A DNA stretch of 8,481 bases from Clostridiales bacterium. Lineage in GTDB: Bacteria; Bacillota; Clostridia; Saccharofermentanales; UBA5734. Location of the stretch: assembly GCA_003532195.1 (NCBI GenBank), contig DOFA01000232.1, positions 2,409 to 10,889 of the forward strand, read 5' to 3'. Positions 7,169-8,481 of the stretch are shown in pieces; within the stretch, counting starts at the first letter, position 1, and the number at the start of each line of letters is the position of its first letter. Below the pieces are notes generated by a model that was given only the letters and a program-made list of their open reading frames with translations, was not told where the DNA came from and searched no databases. The position numbers and the translations under genes are program-made.

Positions 7169-8481
7169 ATGGAACATCCGATCCGGGACGATAGAGTCCG
7201 TACTTATTTGCTGCCAGTCCGAGTTCTCTGGAAAACCGATGCTGCAACTGCGCAGGTTGAAAATGATACGGCCCTGCTGCAGGAGCACAGCGGACAGATA
7301 TCATTAAATACCGGAACCGCCTGTATTTTGCGCAATCAGGGCGGGCGCTCCGGCATTCTCCTCGATTTCGGGCAGGAATTGCAGGGCGGCGTCCAAATTC
7401 TGACCTGGCGTTGCGGGCAGACCCACAACGCCCGCGTGCGCATTCGTTTTGGTGAGTCGGCGATGGAGGCGATGAGCGAAATCGGTGAAAAGGGCTCGAC
7501 CAACGACCATGCGATTCGTGACTTTACGACTGAAATCAGCTTTCTCGGCATGGCTGAAATCGGCAACACAGGTTTCCGCTTTGTTCGCCTGGACCTGCTC
7601 GATGAACCGGGCTTTCTGGAAATCAAGTCCGTCCGGGCCATCCGCTTGCAGGCAGAGCGTCCGTACATCGGCAGTTTTTGCTGTTCAGACCCTTTGCTGG
7701 ATCGCATCTGGCAGACGGGCGCCTATACGGCCGAGCTCAATATGCAGAATTATTTATGGGATGGCATCAAGCGCGACCGCCTGGTCTGGATCGGTGACAT
7801 GTATCCGGAGACTTCAGCGATCAGGTCAGTTTTCGGCGACGATGCCGTAGTCCGGCGCAGCTTGGATTTTATCCGCGATGAAACCCCGCTGCCTGGCTGG
7901 ATGAATGGGTTGCCTTCCTACTCTATGTGGTGGATTCTGATCCACCGCGACTGGTACTGGCAAAACGGCGACCTGGGCTATCTGCGGCAGCAGCGGTCCT
8001 ACTTGTTGAACTTGCTGCGCCAGCTAGCGTCGCTGGTTGATGCCGCAGGACAGGCAGCCATTGAAAATCAATTTACGGACTGGTCCACTGTCGGCAATCC
8101 GGCTGCTCAAGAGGGCATCATTCATAGCATCTTGCTTCTGGCTTTAGCGGCCGGGGCAGAACTGGCCGAAATTTTGGCGGATGGTGAAACTGAAGGCGCA
8201 GCCCGGCAAGCCGCTGCCAGAATCCAGCTCCGCGCGCAGCGAATGGATCATGGCGGCAGCAAACAGGCGGCGGCTCTGCTGGCCTTGGCCAGCCTGGCCG
8301 ATCCGGCCGCAGTCAACCGTGATATCCTGTCTGTGGGCGGCGCCCAGGGCCTGTCGGCGTTCCTGGGTTATTTCGTACTTGAGGCCCGGGCGAAGGGCGG
8401 CGATATCCGGGGCTGTCTGGATATGATCCGGGAATTTTGGGGCGGCATGCTGCAGATGGGAGCGACATCCTTCTGGGAAGA
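7169..8481 (+). CDS. GH78-like alpha-L-rhamnosidase, C-terminus cut by window end
   Basis: Probably removes terminal alpha-L-rhamnose by an inverting hydrolytic mechanism. The frame stays open to the last base, giving 437 residues plus a partial codon. An N-terminal beta-domain shows LDFGQELQGG (65-74) and RIRFGES (91-97), typical of Bac_rhamnosid proteins. The (alpha/alpha)6 domain has WDGIKRDRLVWIGDMYPE (197-214), the GH78 signature, with Asp198, Asp203 and Asp210 at the places of Asp567, Glu572 and Asp579 of Bacillus sp. GL1 RhaB. The window ends at MGATSFWEE, where Glu437 matches the general base (Glu841 of RhaB). The N-terminal region is short (~200 residues) and has no signal peptide, so it is probably a cytoplasmic short form acting on imported oligosaccharides. 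ATG 7169 is preferred over ATG 7163 because GGGGG at 7156-7160 is 8 nt from the former and only 2 nt from the latter. Other specificity within the clan is possible. Confidence 0.82.
   Translation, partial: MEHPIRDDRVRTYLLPVRVLWKTDAATAQVENDTALLQEHSGQISLNTGTACILRNQGGRSGILLDFGQELQGGVQILTWRCGQTHNARVRIRFGESAMEAMSEIGEKGSTNDHAIRDFTTEISFLGMAEIGNTGFRFVRLDLLDEPGFLEIKSVRAIRLQAERPYIGSFCCSDPLLDRIWQTGAYTAELNMQNYLWDGIKRDRLVWIGDMYPETSAIRSVFGDDAVVRRSLDFIRDETPLPGWMNGLPSYSMWWILIHRDWYWQNGDLGYLRQQRSYLLNLLRQLASLVDAAGQAAIENQFTDWSTVGNPAAQEGIIHSILLLALAAGAELAEILADGETEGAARQAAARIQLRAQRMDHGGSKQAAALLALASLADPAAVNRDILSVGGAQGLSAFLGYFVLEARAKGGDIRGCLDMIREFWGGMLQMGATSFWE

Noticed and set aside
7304..7707. Minus-strand open frames opposite the rhamnosidase-like gene
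   Set aside because: Low-complexity Arg/Ser-rich translations without motifs. The plus-strand frame has the GH78 signature and a promoter.

Overview
The window holds seven genes in three blocks. It reads like an anaerobic, carbohydrate-using bacterium, probably a metagenomic contig. No rRNA, tRNA, CRISPR array, insertion sequence or phage gene was seen, so I cannot name the organism. Base composition is very uneven. Hand-counted 60-base blocks give 80% GC at 1861-1920, 68% at 1981-2100, 47-57% at 2521-2640, 55-70% within the larA homologue, only 37% at 5041-5100 and 5341-5400, about 50% at 6121-6180, and about 57% in the rhamnosidase-like gene.

Left block (1-2741, minus strand): gnd -> zwf -> pgl, the oxidative pentose phosphate enzymes in tight coupling. 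gnd and zwf overlap by 23 bp, and zwf and pgl overlap by ATGA. pgl runs off the left edge. The striking point is that gnd is a chimera. Its N-terminal ~193 residues are the long, GVSGGEEGA-type 6-phosphogluconate dehydrogenase. Everything after the shared motif GAGHFVKMVHNGIEYG is the short, YqeC/GntZ-type enzyme. The switch lies within about 2163-2210, and GC content rises toward the C-terminal half. This is either a real intragenic recombination or an assembly join of two genomes at a conserved stretch. If it is an assembly join, everything left of ~2200 comes from a different organism than everything right of it.

Middle block (2742-4346, minus strand): a LarA-family nickel-pincer racemase/epimerase gene sits upstream of gnd. 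It has its own leader and probably its own promoter. Three imperfect ~25 bp tandem repeats, one forming a perfect 7 bp stem, lie between it and gnd. A sugar-acid epimerase feeding 6-phosphogluconate metabolism would make sense of the pairing, but the substrate is not shown.

Right block (4347-7032, minus strand): a compact, GC-poorer three-gene cassette joined by ATGA stop/start overlaps. It encodes a fused GNAT acetyltransferase-SAM methyltransferase, a P-loop kinase-like protein and a zinc-ribbon P-loop kinase-like protein. All three look like small-molecule modifying enzymes. They may form an undescribed modification or resistance unit, possibly acquired by transfer. Divergent from it (7169-8481, plus strand) is a GH78-like alpha-L-rhamnosidase gene with a good promoter, cut by the right edge just at its likely catalytic base.
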